Below are positions 26,023 to 34,969 of a stretch of DNA of 64,000 bases, piece after piece (the stretch's first letter is position 1; every line of letters begins with the position of its first letter). The notes under the pieces were generated by a model, which was not told the DNA's origin, did not search any database, and saw only the letters and a program-made list of their open reading frames with translations. The DNA comes from Bacillus mesophilus (lineage in GTDB: Bacteria > Bacillota > Bacilli > Bacillales > SA4). A program made the translations under genes and the position numbers. The stretch covers positions 62,001-126,000 of the forward strand of contig NZ_JAAIWM010000009.1 of NCBI RefSeq assembly GCF_011008845.1, written 5' to 3'.

Positions 26023-26120
26023 AAGAGAATTCTGTGTTTTTATTTGCTCTTATTCTTTGGTGGGTCTTCCTGGTATTCTATATGTATTATGAGGGGATAT
26101 TTAATTTGCTTAATTACTGA
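26019..26120 (+). CDS. Possible 33-residue membrane micro-protein
   Basis: This frame starts at the ATGA overlap with the 12-codon leader and encodes KENSVFLFALILWWVFLVFY and then MYYEGIFNLLNY. It is a single aromatic-rich membrane helix. It has little ribosome site of its own, so its translation would depend on the leader. No family is recognised. It is the only plus-strand coding candidate between trmL and the Cache chemoreceptor gene. Confidence 0.4.
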   Translation: MKENSVFLFALILWWVFLVFYMYYEGIFNLLNY

Positions 26121-26156
26121 AATACCTACCTTCGTTATAGTAACGTAATATAAAAA

Positions 26157-26206
26157 AACAAGCCAAATCCATTGGTATTTTACTCCGGAGGATTTGACTG
26201 TTTGGT
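26157..26206 (-). terminator. Terminator of Cache chemoreceptor gene
   Basis: CCAAATCC pairs with GGATTTG around a long loop, and AACAAGCC can extend the stem to TTGG-side bases. A long T tract follows on the minus strand. Confidence 0.6.
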
Positions 26207-26234
26207 TTTATTAGCTACGAACAAGTATCACCAT

Positions 26235-28313
26235 CTACAATTTAAATCTTCCAACTGAATTGATTAAGTCATTCGCCATTCCGGAAGTCTGTTCAGATAC
26301 TGCACTTACGGTTTGCATGGAGGCAGTTGTTTCTTCAAAGGATGCCATCATTTCCTCTGCACTTGATGCGGTGGTTTCTACAATTGTTGCAAGGTTGTTA
26401 ATGAGCTTTACGATGGCATCAGATGTTGCCACTTCATCGCTTGTAATATCATTTATTTCATTAATAGATACTACAGTAAGATCTACTGCTTCTAAAATCT
26501 GCTGTAGTGAGAAACCTGCTATTTTTGCAACTTGCATTCCCTCACTCACAATATTTCTACTTTCTCCCATTGATAAAGCGGACTTTTTAGTCAACTCTGC
26601 AATTTTCTTAGTTAATAAGGAGACTTCACCTGCACCATGATTTGATTCCTCTGCTAGTTTACGCACCTCGTTTGCTACAACTGCAAATCCTTTTCCGTGT
26701 TCACCAGCACGTGCTGCTTCGATAGAGGCATTTAAGGCTAAAAGGTTTGTTTGTGCAGCAATAGACGTAATTGTATTCGTAATCTGCTCAATTTCTTTTG
26801 AGTACACTTCTAATTCTGAAATTAACTTCTGCGTTTCTTCAGTTTTAATTTCGATTTCGCCCATTTTACTTACAGTTTCCTCAACCTTATCTGCACCATC
26901 TTTTGCAGATTGCATTGTATTCTCAGAACTTACCTTCCCACTACGTGCTTTTTCCTTAGCCAATTGGATAAGAGATGAAAGTTGAATGAGCGATTGAGAG
27001 GCTTCAAGTGTTGCATTTCTTCCGTTTGTTGCTTCCTCTGCAACACCCTGTACCACTTTATTTAAATCCTCAACGGTCGCCGTAACTTCCTCAACAGAAG
27101 CAGATGTTTCTTCAGAACCTGCACTTAGTTCCTCAGATGATTTTCTAATTCCTCCAACAAGTTCGTGCATTTTTATATTCATTTGATTCAATGATTGAAC
27201 CAATTCTCCCACTTCATCATTACTTGTTACCTTTAAAGATTGTTTAGACAGGTCGCCACTTTCAATCTCTTTAACTCTTATACTTGCCTCGACAATAGGC
27301 TTACTTGTTCGACGAGCAAAGAAAACAGAGATTAAGGCTACGATTAGTGCCGAAATAACCACCAAAATAAATAGCTTCAACACTAATGCATCAATCGATT
27401 GTTTTGCTTCTGCCTCATCAATTTCTGCTACAATCACCCAGTCTAGTCCCTTTATGTCTAGAGGTGCATACGCACTATATACATACACATTACGATAATC
27501 TTTTATTAATTTTACATTCGTTTCTCCATCTAAAGCCTCACGTGTAGCCACCGTATCTATTTGGTTAACTCCAATGTCAGGATCCTCTGTAAAAATAGAA
27601 TCTGAACGCATAAATTGATCTGCTCCAACTAGATAGGTCTCTCCTGACTCTCCCATTCCACTTCGTTCAGACATAATATTCTGTATAGCTTCATCTGAAA
27701 TTTGGAGAGCAACGACTCCTAAAAATGAACCATTTTTATCTTTTACTGGTGATGCTATAAAACTAGCAAAAGCTTTGGAAGGCTCATAATATGCATAATC
27801 TTCTAATGTGGTGTTTTCTTTACCGACTTCAAAGGCTTTAGCTAAATTTGTATCTTTCAAAGAACCATCAACAACATTTTCTCCGAAATCCGATTCATTA
27901 GCTGCTGTATAGACAACATCTCCTACATTATCAATTAAAAACAAATCATAATACCCGTACTCATCTACGAAATACTTTAGGTTCTCTTGGTATTTAGCGT
28001 TTATTTCCTTATACTCTTCACTATTGATCCCATAATTCTCAAAAACAACTTTGTATTCGGCCATTGCATCAATAACGTCATCTCTTTTCGCGAGAATAGA
28101 AATATCTGCAAAACGTTCTTTAAAATAGTTTTCAACTTGTGTTTTCTTGATATCTCTAACAGCAGATAATTTACTTTCCTTCTCCTCTTCTATTGCTGTA
28201 GAGGAACTCGATGTGCTAACAACCCCCAACACAGCTAACGGTATTAGACTTATAGACAAAAAGATAAAAATCATCTTAGCTGTTAAACTGATTCTCTTGT
28301 TGTTTTTTTTCAT
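26235..28313 (-). CDS. Methyl-accepting chemotaxis protein with double-Cache sensor
   Basis: A full-length 692-residue chemoreceptor. Helix 1 is at about 13-33. The extracellular part (about 34-305) has the dCache pattern ([19 protein letters not shown] and [15 protein letters not shown]). Helix 2 is at about 309-330, then a HAMP domain and the signalling coiled coil with tip [20 protein letters not shown]. The gene follows a kinase-like/STAS pair on the same strand with 78 bases between and no terminator, an unusual partnership for a chemoreceptor. The ligand may be a small carboxylate or amino acid, as for other dCache receptors, but is not shown. Confidence 0.94.
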   Translation of the reverse strand: MKKNNKRISLTAKMIFIFLSISLIPLAVLGVVSTSSSSTAIEEEKESKLSAVRDIKKTQVENYFKERFADISILAKRDDVIDAMAEYKVVFENYGINSEEYKEINAKYQENLKYFVDEYGYYDLFLIDNVGDVVYTAANESDFGENVVDGSLKDTNLAKAFEVGKENTTLEDYAYYEPSKAFASFIASPVKDKNGSFLGVVALQISDEAIQNIMSERSGMGESGETYLVGADQFMRSDSIFTEDPDIGVNQIDTVATREALDGETNVKLIKDYRNVYVYSAYAPLDIKGLDWVIVAEIDEAEAKQSIDALVLKLFILVVISALIVALISVFFARRTSKPIVEASIRVKEIESGDLSKQSLKVTSNDEVGELVQSLNQMNIKMHELVGGIRKSSEELSAGSEETSASVEEVTATVEDLNKVVQGVAEEATNGRNATLEASQSLIQLSSLIQLAKEKARSGKVSSENTMQSAKDGADKVEETVSKMGEIEIKTEETQKLISELEVYSKEIEQITNTITSIAAQTNLLALNASIEAARAGEHGKGFAVVANEVRKLAEESNHGAGEVSLLTKKIAELTKKSALSMGESRNIVSEGMQVAKIAGFSLQQILEAVDLTVVSINEINDITSDEVATSDAIVKLINNLATIVETTASSAEEMMASFEETTASMQTVSAVSEQTSGMANDLINSVGRFKL

Positions 28314-28391
28314 TTCGAAACCTCTTTTTCAATGAATTTAATTAAGACTACGCTCTATGACTGCATGTGACGATTTATGTTTATCTAGAAT

Positions 28392-28694
28392 CTAGTTCCC
28401 ATCAAAAATGAGGTTTAACCTGGTTAATTCAATGATTTCTTTGACTGTTCCATTGAGATTTTTCAAAATTACTTTTCCGTTAGTTTGTGCCACTCTCTTT
28501 TTACAACCAACTAAGACTCCTAAACCAGCGCTATCAATATAATTAAGAGACTGTAAATCAAAACAAAAATTTTTATAGCCTTCTTCGATAGACTTTATGA
28601 TTGTTTCTCTTAAAATGATGGACTCTTCCACATACATATTTCCTTCTAATTTTATATGGACAAAGTCATTTACTACTTCAGTGTTCATATTCAC
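28392..28694 (-). CDS. STAS domain anti-sigma factor antagonist-like protein
   Basis: A 100-residue single STAS domain like RsbV or SpoIIAA. The phosphorylatable Ser is in NYIDSAGLGVLVG, in its normal place after the second strand. The GTG at 28694 is used, with AGGAGG eight bases upstream; an ATG two codons later is also possible. The gene overlaps the preceding ATPase gene by 17 bases, so the two are translated together. The pair forms a partner-switching module: the kinase phosphorylates the STAS Ser. Confidence 0.9.
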   Translation of the reverse strand: MNMNTEVVNDFVHIKLEGNMYVEESIILRETIIKSIEEGYKNFCFDLQSLNYIDSAGLGVLVGCKKRVAQTNGKVILKNLNGTVKEIIELTRLNLIFDGN

Positions 28695-29145
28695 GTTTAC
28701 TTCCTCCTATTTGCTTAAAGAGAGTCACTTGATTTCCCTTTTTATTATATTCAACTTTATCCATCACTTTTTTCATTAAGTAAAGTCCTCTCCCGGACTC
28801 TGACCACAAGATTTCATCCATTAGTTTTTCACCTTTGACTTCTATTTCTTGTAGTGATGATTCAACGTCAAATCCTTTACCGTTGTCTTTTACGATAAGT
28901 TTTACGTACTTCTCATCCTTAGTTATTTCTACCTCGACTGCTTCAGACACACTTATAGCATTGTTAATGGCTTCATTAAATGCTACTTCCACCAAAATAT
29001 GTTCGTCAGGTAAAACTGCCTGTAACAATCTACTAACCCGATTTTTGATATCAATTATTACTTCACTATTTCCTGTATTAAAACAAGTTTTCATTAATGA
29101 TTCTTCTTGTTTTCTAAAAAATCCCCCGTTGATCAATTTAGTCAT
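28678..29145 (-). CDS. RsbW-like serine kinase/ATPase (HATPase_c)
   Basis: A 155-residue GHKL ATPase. The N box is FNEAINNAI, the G1 box VKDNGKGFDVE and the G2 box GRGLYLMKKVMDKV. These small proteins phosphorylate a STAS partner and hold a sigma factor or another target when unphosphorylated. No sigma gene is present here, so the output is unknown. Overlap with the STAS gene and co-direction with the chemoreceptor suggest a signalling operon. AGGAGAAAT precedes the ATG. Confidence 0.9.
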   Translation of the reverse strand: MTKLINGGFFRKQEESLMKTCFNTGNSEVIIDIKNRVSRLLQAVLPDEHILVEVAFNEAINNAISVSEAVEVEITKDEKYVKLIVKDNGKGFDVESSLQEIEVKGEKLMDEILWSESGRGLYLMKKVMDKVEYNKKGNQVTLFKQIGGSKREYEH

Positions 29146-29505
29146 TTTTCATTTCTCCTATATTTCCTTTTTTAATCAGCTCAGGATCTATTGAGGAATG
29201 TAATCAACGATTCATTTTCCATTGTTTAGTCAATTCGATAACAAACAATCCTAGCGTATCTGCATTACTATTACTTTTTAACCACTTTCATATAAGATCA
29301 AAACCCTAGGAACCTTATTGGCTTGCCCTCATTGTATGTAATCAGGATAACTCTTAAATGGGATATGTGAAATAGGAATTGGTTCCTATGCTATAGGATA
29401 AGTTGAACAGGATTAGAGGAACTCAATAGAGCTCAATGCGGGACAAGATCTAATCCCTATTAATAGGGTGAATTTCAATATTTTTATATAAAGTTTTGAT
29501 GTCAT
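29146..29505. other. Intergenic region upstream of kinase-STAS-chemoreceptor operon
   Basis: No ORF with a ribosome site is seen. Two palindromes stand out: GGAATTGGTTCC near 29380 and CCCTATTAATAGGG at 29455-29468. CTCAAT occurs twice close together near 29426-29441. This should hold the promoter of the operon, but no confident -35/-10 pair was identified. Confidence 0.4.
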
Positions 29506-29507
29506 TA

Positions 29508-29532
29508 GAAAAAGCTGCCCTTTGGGCAGCCT
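29508..29532 (-). terminator. Terminator of ycgT
   Basis: GGCTGCCC pairs with GGGCAGC and runs into TTTTTC on the minus strand. It lies 130 bases past the ycgT stop. Confidence 0.8.
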
Positions 29533-29554
29533 CGTTAGTAGTTTTATATTTCAA

Positions 29555-29578
29555 TAGTTGTTTTATATAGAGTTTTAA
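29555..29578. repeat. 24-base sequence shared with 1445-1468
   Basis: TAGTTGTTTTATATAGAGTT plus TTAA matches TAGTTGTTTTACATAGACTT plus TTAA at 1445-1468 in 22 of 24 positions. In both places it follows, on the plus strand, a GCTGCCC-type hairpin by about 20-30 bases. Confidence 0.55.
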
Positions 29579-29661
29579 TACTAGTAGCATAAGATTGCTA
29601 TAAAAATGCGTGGTACCTTACACAATTATTAGTATCTGATTTTCTAGCTCAACTACCTTCT

Positions 29662-30711
29662 TTATTTTACCAGTTGGCGAACTAATTCTCGATTACGTTG
29701 CTTGAATACTTCGTTGTGCGAAGAAACCATAGCGAATCCGTTTGCATCTGGTTGAATATATTGCTTTGCCTTGTTCACTGCATTGGCAGCATCTTGGAAA
29801 GCACCGGCAATTAAATGTAGTTTTCCGTCATGCTTTAAGATATCACCAACTGCAAAAAGTCCTTTAACCGAAGTCTCACTAGTAGAGTTCCCAGCTATAT
29901 AATAATTGTCTCTTAGTTCGATGTCTAACTCACTATTTTCTAATAGAGATGCATCCTGTTCAAAGCCATGGTTAATTAAGATCTCATCAACACATAGGTG
30001 ATCAATTTCACCTGTTTCAGTATTGGTCAGTTCAACACGTTGAATACTTTCCTGATCGTCAGAGGCTATTAGCTTCGTAATGCTCGTATTGAATAAAACA
30101 TCTGCGGAACTATTCAATAACTGTGTGACTTGTGCTTCATGTCCGGACAATTCTGACTTTCGATGAGTGAGATACACTTTTTTAGCAACAGGCACTAATT
30201 CGTTTGCCCAATCGACAGCCGAATTTCCACCACCTGATACGATTACGGTCTTATCCTTAAAGTACTTTAACGATTTCACTGTATAATGGAGGTTAGATAC
30301 CTCATATCTTTCTGCTCCTTCTATATGTAGCTTTTGTGGTTTTAAGATCCCACTTCCGACCGCTACAATTACAGTCTTCGAATAGTGTATAGTACCAGAA
30401 GCTGCCTTCAACAGAAACATTCCGTCACTATCTTTAGATATAGAAGTAATTCTCTCGTTTAACACAACAGTAGGACTAAAGGTTAAACCTTGTTCAACGA
30501 TCTGTTCAATCAACTTAGCGCCTGGAGTAGGTGTTAGCCCTCCAATGTCCCAAATCATTTTTTCTGGATATATATGAACTTTTCCCCCTAAGTAAGGTTG
30601 AAACTCAATAATTTTTGTTTTCATTTCACGAAGTCCGCTATAGAAAGCAGAATAGAGACCAGCAGGGCCACCTCCGATAATTGTTACATCAAAGTATTCC
30701 ACCTGATTCAA
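29662..30711 (-). CDS. ycgT: Ferredoxin/flavodoxin--NADP+ reductase, YcgT/YumC type
   Basis: A 349-residue thioredoxin-reductase-like flavoenzyme that lacks the redox-active CxxC, as in type 2 ferredoxin-NADP reductases. The FAD site is VTIIGGGPAGLYSAFYSG, the NADP site VSGGGNSAVDWA, and GLFAVGDILKHDGKLHLIAGA is the second FAD motif. The TTG at 30711 is taken as start because GGAGGGG lies five bases upstream; the ATG eight codons earlier lacks a good site. A perfect Fur box lies upstream, as for Bacillus subtilis ycgT. It likely supplies electrons for iron-related or haem-degrading reactions. Confidence 0.9.
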   Translation of the reverse strand: MNQVEYFDVTIIGGGPAGLYSAFYSGLREMKTKIIEFQPYLGGKVHIYPEKMIWDIGGLTPTPGAKLIEQIVEQGLTFSPTVVLNERITSISKDSDGMFLLKAASGTIHYSKTVIVAVGSGILKPQKLHIEGAERYEVSNLHYTVKSLKYFKDKTVIVSGGGNSAVDWANELVPVAKKVYLTHRKSELSGHEAQVTQLLNSSADVLFNTSITKLIASDDQESIQRVELTNTETGEIDHLCVDEILINHGFEQDASLLENSELDIELRDNYYIAGNSTSETSVKGLFAVGDILKHDGKLHLIAGAFQDAANAVNKAKQYIQPDANGFAMVSSHNEVFKQRNRELVRQLVK

Positions 30712-30823
30712 AGTAACCCCTCCGTTAATTGGCATAGTTTATAGTTGTTTCCTTTTTTAATCTAATGCCATTGCCGCTCTTTGTAATGAGACTTATTTTC
30801 ACTACTTTCATTGTACCTCATAA

Positions 30824-30838
30824 TGATAATGATTATCA
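30824..30838. promoter_or_regulatory. Fur box (7-1-7)
   Basis: TGATAATGATTATCA is an exact 7-1-7 inverted repeat matching the Bacillus Fur consensus. It lies about 113 bases upstream of the ycgT start, so iron repression of ycgT is expected. Confidence 0.85.
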
Positions 30839-30894
30839 ATACTATTTACATAATTTAGATAGGAGGCTAAGGTTTTGTTTACTGTTGTAAAAAA

Positions 30895-30934
30895 AATGCT
30901 ACTAGTCCTAGAAGGAACTAGTAGCATTTTTTTT
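30895..30934. terminator. Terminator after TlpA-like gene
   Basis: AATGCTACTAGT pairs perfectly with ACTAGTAGCATT and is flanked by long A and T tracts, so it can work in both directions. Confidence 0.88.
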
Positions 30935-30954
30935 GGTTATATAATATAAAACTT

Positions 30955-31527
30955 CTACTCTACACTCTCAACTAATTCTGTCATCATCTCTTTATTCATC
31001 GGACCAATAATCTTCTGCCTAATAATCCCTTTACTGTCAATAACATAGCTAGTTGGGATCGTAATTGCTTGATAAAGCTTTCCTATCTCCCCTTTTGGAT
31101 CAAGACCAATCGGGAAGGTTAGTCCATAATCGACCACGAATTCTTCAATACCATCTGTATTTTTCTCTGCATTCGTAAGATTGATCGCAAGGATTTCTAC
31201 TTGATGATTTTGATGCTCTAGATAAAAATCTTGCATGTGTGGCATTTCTGCTTTACATGGTGGACACCAGGTTGCCCAAAGATTCAAAATAACCTTCTTA
31301 CCTTGTAAATCTGATAATTTTATTGTCTTTCCATCTAGGGTTTGTGTTTCAAAATCAGGAGCCTTATTTCCCTGCTGTAGCCCTGTAATTACCTCATCCT
31401 GAATTTCAGTCGTTGAACTCACCTCAAGGTCCTCCGGGAATTCATCTGCTGCAAAATGGGTCGTATAAATCCCCCATCCAAACAATCCAACTAACCCTAC
31501 TATGACAAGAGCCTTTCTTGACAGCAA
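30955..31527 (-). CDS. Membrane-anchored thioredoxin-like protein, TlpA/ResA family
   Basis: A 190-residue extracytoplasmic thiol-disulfide oxidoreductase. The TTG at 31527 is chosen, with AAGGAG eight bases upstream; the GTG three codons before abuts that site. A signal anchor (about 2-22) is followed by a thioredoxin fold with active site WATWCPPC and the conserved cis-Pro in ITIPTSYVID. ResA-type proteins reduce apocytochrome c or other exported thiols. It follows a six- to seven-helix membrane protein gene by 26-35 bases, and the two are probably one unit. Confidence 0.9.
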   Translation of the reverse strand: MLSRKALVIVGLVGLFGWGIYTTHFAADEFPEDLEVSSTTEIQDEVITGLQQGNKAPDFETQTLDGKTIKLSDLQGKKVILNLWATWCPPCKAEMPHMQDFYLEHQNHQVEILAINLTNAEKNTDGIEEFVVDYGLTFPIGLDPKGEIGKLYQAITIPTSYVIDSKGIIRQKIIGPMNKEMMTELVESVE

Positions 31528-31562
31528 TCCCTTCACTCCTTATCCATATTAGTAAATAACTA

Positions 31563-32228
31563 CTACTTCTTTCGATCCCAGTAAAAAATAGAAATCAAAA
31601 TAGCACCTACAAAAAACCACTGTTCGAATGTAAACATTAAAAATTGATTTCCACCATGCTCTAATAATGCAAATGATAAAATCATTCTATAAAAGGAGAA
31701 TATGATGATGATCGTGAAAATTCCTTTTAAAGAGAAAAGGTATTTTCTATAGTACCCAAATAGGAGTAGAATGATTGTTCCTACTGCGTTTAGTAGATGG
31801 TAGAGAAGATTATTTTCCAAAAAGAATATTGCTAATATATGGTACCCACTTAGGACAACAAAAATAAACAAAATTCCAGATTTCCATACTTGCAAGCTAG
31901 AATGATTGAATGTTTTGGCCTTCACTAGAAAATTAGTAATCGAAAAAATAATGGCAATGAGGAGCCCGTTACTTCCACCTGTAAAATATAATAGCGATAG
32001 CGGACTTTTTATAACAACCGTTGGCTCCAAGAGTAGCAAGCTACCTTTCCAGACAATAAATCCAAGAAACACACTATTGGAAATTAGTTCAAAGACTTTT
32101 TTACGTAATTCATTTTCAAAAGTAACTTTCATATAGAAGTGAACGACTACTAAGCCCAATATAATAGCTATTCCTAGAAGGAACCATTTTAATAAGATCG
32201 CGATTGAAGCTATTTGGATGATTTCCAT
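31563..32228 (-). CDS. Polytopic membrane protein paired with TlpA-like protein
   Basis: A 221-residue protein with about six or seven membrane helices and few charged loops. No family is firmly recognised. A short cytoplasmic loop MKVTFENELRKKVFEL and a Gly-rich turn YFTGGSNGLL are seen. There are no conserved Cys pairs, so it is unlikely to be a CcdA-like electron carrier for the TlpA partner. GGAGG precedes the ATG. Co-transcription with the thioredoxin gene is likely from spacing. Confidence 0.7.
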   Translation of the reverse strand: MEIIQIASIAILLKWFLLGIAIILGLVVVHFYMKVTFENELRKKVFELISNSVFLGFIVWKGSLLLLEPTVVIKSPLSLLYFTGGSNGLLIAIIFSITNFLVKAKTFNHSSLQVWKSGILFIFVVLSGYHILAIFFLENNLLYHLLNAVGTIILLLFGYYRKYLFSLKGIFTIIIIFSFYRMILSFALLEHGGNQFLMFTFEQWFFVGAILISIFYWDRKK

Positions 32229-32384
32229 AAGTACCTCCGAGGAGTATAGTGATTTATTTTATCATAGCATAGGTAGTGTATAAACAGTGCTTGTTAAACA
32301 TTATCTCAGTTACATTACATTGGTATCGATTTTAATGTTTCACTCACACAGATCATTTATATGCAGGCTGGGTTGTTTAGCAAA

Positions 32385-32420
32385 ATAAAACGGTGCATTT
32401 CCCAGTTTGGAAAACGCACC
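32385..32420 (-). terminator. Terminator of cupin gene
   Basis: GGTGCATTTCC pairs with GGAAAACGCACC with one mismatch, followed on the minus strand by GTTTTATTTTG. Confidence 0.75.
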
Positions 32421-32477
32421 TTTAATTTGTTTTAATGATTCGTGGTTTTGGACTTCATTCTTTAGATAGTTTATCCA

Positions 32478-33065
32478 TTATTGATTATGATTTTCAGCAG
32501 CCATGGCGATCGCTTTGGTTTCATGGACTGTACCGAAAGGATGCTCAGGTGGAGCATAAATAGAATACAGTTTTATTGGTTTATTCCCCGTATTAGTTAG
32601 ATTGTGCCATTTTCCTGCAGGTATAAAAATTGCATAATCTTCATAGGCATTTTGCTGAAAATCCAATCTATCCTTTTGATCGCCCATTTGAACCAATCCT
32701 TGACCTTGTTCTATACGAATGAATTGATCAAGGTTTGGATGGCTTTCTAAACCTATGCTTTCACCAACATTAATACTCATTAAGGTTAGTTGTAAATGCT
32801 TTCCGGTCCATAACGCCGTACGGAAATTCTTGTTTTTCTTCGTAACCTCCTCCATATCTACTACAAAAGGTTGTTGTCCATAATCATTTAAACCACTGTT
32901 TCGATAATAATAAGGGTTCCAGTTGTTATAGCTCCAGTTGTAACTATTCCAGTGATTTAAGTTTCTGTTAGTATATCCCCAATTTTCATAACTAAAGTTA
33001 TTGTTATGCCAGTTGTTAGGCATAGGATGATGCCATTGATGCTCCCCATACGAATTACGGTACAA
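32478..33065 (-). CDS. Cupin domain protein with Asn/Tyr/His/Trp-rich N-terminus
   Basis: The TTG at 33065 is preferred because GGAGGAG lies six bases upstream; the ATG eight codons before overlaps this site and lacks one itself. The 195-residue protein opens with a low-complexity segment (about 1-65) rich in Asn, Tyr, His and Trp (HPMPNNWHNNNFSYENWGY). A single cupin domain follows, with ligands in SHPNLDQFIRIEQG and PAGKWHNLTNTG. Aromatic, Asn-rich tails of this type are common in Bacillus spore coat proteins, so a coat location is plausible. Monocistronic. Confidence 0.85.
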   Translation of the reverse strand: MYRNSYGEHQWHHPMPNNWHNNNFSYENWGYTNRNLNHWNSYNWSYNNWNPYYYRNSGLNDYGQQPFVVDMEEVTKKNKNFRTALWTGKHLQLTLMSINVGESIGLESHPNLDQFIRIEQGQGLVQMGDQKDRLDFQQNAYEDYAIFIPAGKWHNLTNTGNKPIKLYSIYAPPEHPFGTVHETKAIAMAAENHNQ

Positions 33066-33391
33066 ATCGTTCTCCTCCATTATCTTCATATTTTCTCAAT
33101 ATCTTATGTAGGTAAACTCCTATGGGTAATCAAATAACGAAAAATGGGTTAGATGTCTATTAACTTGAATCACATCTAACCAGCATTGTATTAAAGACTT
33201 TTTTTGAATTAGTCGCACTTCATTATATTAAGCAGATCAAGTTTAAGTTAAGTTGGAACTTTCTCTACCTAAATATGTTTATATCGACACATCATCGGAT
33301 TTCCAATGAATTAAACCACTGTAAACTTGCACAGCACACCCTACATAAAACATAAGATAATTTGATAGTTAAACAATAGGAGGACAAACAC

Positions 33392-34297
33392 ATGTATTCA
33401 AATCATTCTGGACCGCATTACTATGAATATGATCGTCTGCCAACTAACTTTCAACTTATAAATGATATTCAGAAGGCCATTCATGGAGAGTATAGTGCGG
33501 TGGCTTGTTACAAGATTTTAGCTAATATGGCACCAACACGGGATGAAAGGAACAGAATTCTTGAGATAATAAAGGACGAAGAACGCCATCTCGAGGAATT
33601 CAGCAGAATTTATTTAAATTTAACCGGAAAAGACCCATCTTACAAAATCGTAGAGGAATGTCCTGATAAGTATAAAGCTGGTGTGAAATTTGCTTTTAAG
33701 GATGAACAAGAAACTGTTGATTTTTATTTAGATATAGCAGATCAAGCGAATGATTCAAATATTAAAGAAAGATTTCGACGCGCAGCTGCAGACGAACAAA
33801 ATCACGCTGTATGGTTTCTATACTTTTCTACCTACCACAAGACAACAAACACGAAAAGGCAGCTTCAAAATTTCGGTGCTAAAGCGGCCTTAAGTGCTAC
33901 CGCGTTCGCTTTACCTCAAATGTTAACTTATGCTCTTCAAGACGAATACTTAGCCCAAGCGAGATATGATGACATTCTTTCGAGCTTCGGAAATATTCGG
34001 ACATTTTCACGAATTAAAGAAGCTGAATTGAGGCACATAAATGCTCTGTTACCACTTTTTTACCGGTATCAGGTACCAATCCCTGAAGATACATCGCAGT
34101 CATTCATTACAACTCCAGAAAGTATTAAGGCAGCCTATGCTGCTGGGGTTCAGGGGGAAATAGACAATATCTCTATGTACGAAAGGTTCCTTTCCCTTAG
34201 TATTCCGGATGATGTTCGTTTTGTATTTTCTCAACTACGTAATGCTTCTTTAAATCATCTTTCAGCATTTGAAAGAGGCCTTGCTAGAAATGTTTGA
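33392..34297 (+). CDS. Tandem ferritin-like domain protein
   Basis: A 301-residue protein with two ferritin-like four-helix bundles. The first (about 20-150) is rubrerythrin-like, with metal-ligand candidates in AIHGEYSAVACY, KDEERHLEEF, FKDEQETVDFY and ADEQNHAVWF. The second (about 175-300) resembles DUF2202 domains, with LQDEYLAQARYDDIL, IKEAELRHINALL, QGEIDNISMYERFL and ASLNHLSAFERG. The first domain keeps the full ExxH pattern; the second lacks Glu in its last helix, so it may bind metal weakly or not at all. There is no rubredoxin tail. It may detoxify peroxide or store iron. AGGAGG precedes the ATG. A Pro/Tyr-rich N-terminus (1-16) may be an export or coat-targeting tail. Confidence 0.88.
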   Translation: MYSNHSGPHYYEYDRLPTNFQLINDIQKAIHGEYSAVACYKILANMAPTRDERNRILEIIKDEERHLEEFSRIYLNLTGKDPSYKIVEECPDKYKAGVKFAFKDEQETVDFYLDIADQANDSNIKERFRRAAADEQNHAVWFLYFSTYHKTTNTKRQLQNFGAKAALSATAFALPQMLTYALQDEYLAQARYDDILSSFGNIRTFSRIKEAELRHINALLPLFYRYQVPIPEDTSQSFITTPESIKAAYAAGVQGEIDNISMYERFLSLSIPDDVRFVFSQLRNASLNHLSAFERGLARNV

Positions 34298-34478
34298 TTT
34301 TCATACAAGGTTGTTATTTTTGTAATATCCAAAAAGCCAGATTTTCACCTCAGTTGTAAGGCGGCGCTATTTTACATGAAGAGATTCGCTCTTTTCTCAT
34401 ATTCACCCAATCAGTGAACAACTAAAATTAGGGGATAAAAGCAAGTAAGTATTCCCTTATACTTGTCAAAAATTGATA

Positions 34479-34512
34479 AAAGCTAGCCTCCAGTTAGAAG
34501 CTAGCTTTTTTT
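34479..34512. terminator. Bidirectional terminator
   Basis: AAAGCTAGC pairs with GCTAGCTTT and the stem ends in seven Ts on the plus strand. On the minus strand it contains the stop codon of the 81-residue protein gene. Confidence 0.8.
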
Positions 34513-34746
34513 CATGTTATTCAGTTCATCTTGAAGCTGCATGGTCCTTTTAGCATTTCCTTGGGCAAAATTCTCTAATCGATCCTTTAATTGTTCATTA
34601 TCATTAATTCTTTCTGCAAGGTGTATATAGGTTCTCATAAGGTCATTTTCTTTTTCTAGATTGGCTTGTAGTATTTTAGAAAGTCCTTCTTGATCAATTG
34701 CATCATCTAGGGAACCATCCCGGTCAAAATCTTGATTATGATCCAT
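34501..34746 (-). CDS. Small helical acidic protein, ferritin-neighbour
   Basis: An 81-residue hydrophilic protein with a strong ribosome site (TGGAGGTGGAG). It starts with an acidic segment (NQDFDRDGSLDDAIDQEG). The rest looks like a helical hairpin (about 22-80) with LQANLEKENDLMRTYIHLAE and FAQGNAKRTMQLQDEL. The spacing of Glu and hydrophobic residues recalls half a ferritin-like bundle, and it is convergent with the tandem ferritin-like gene. No metal motif is complete, so function is unknown. Confidence 0.65.
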   Translation of the reverse strand: MDHNQDFDRDGSLDDAIDQEGLSKILQANLEKENDLMRTYIHLAERINDNEQLKDRLENFAQGNAKRTMQLQDELNNMKKS

Positions 34747-34780
34747 TTCTCCACCTCCATTTTACTAACAGTATTTACAA

Positions 34781-34819
34781 AAAAAGAAGTCGTTACTCAC
34801 TGTGAGAAACGGCTTCTTT
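34781..34819 (-). terminator. Terminator downstream of thioesterase gene
   Basis: AAGAAGCCGTT pairs with AACGACTTCTT on the minus strand, followed by TTTTT. It lies about 150 bases past the stop codon. Confidence 0.7.
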
Positions 34820-34969
34820 CATTTCTTACGTTCGAATTTTTCTTTACAGACAATCAAACACTTCGTCACTCACCTGAAACTAAAAAAGAAATAGCAAAGA
34901 CGTTGAAGAAATACAAAGGTTTCGATTTGGAACTATTTTTCATTCAGATCGAGATGGAAACAAATTGCC

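Noticed and set aside
29300..29480. Possible third phased array (repeated ATCC/TTCC on the minus strand)
   Set aside because: Intervals range from about 15 to 20 and the boxes are weak, unlike the regular 20-21 spacing of the two accepted arrays.
30860..30960. Plus-strand AGGAGG followed by a short TTG frame
   Set aside because: The frame of about 24 codons consists mostly of the bidirectional terminator stem.
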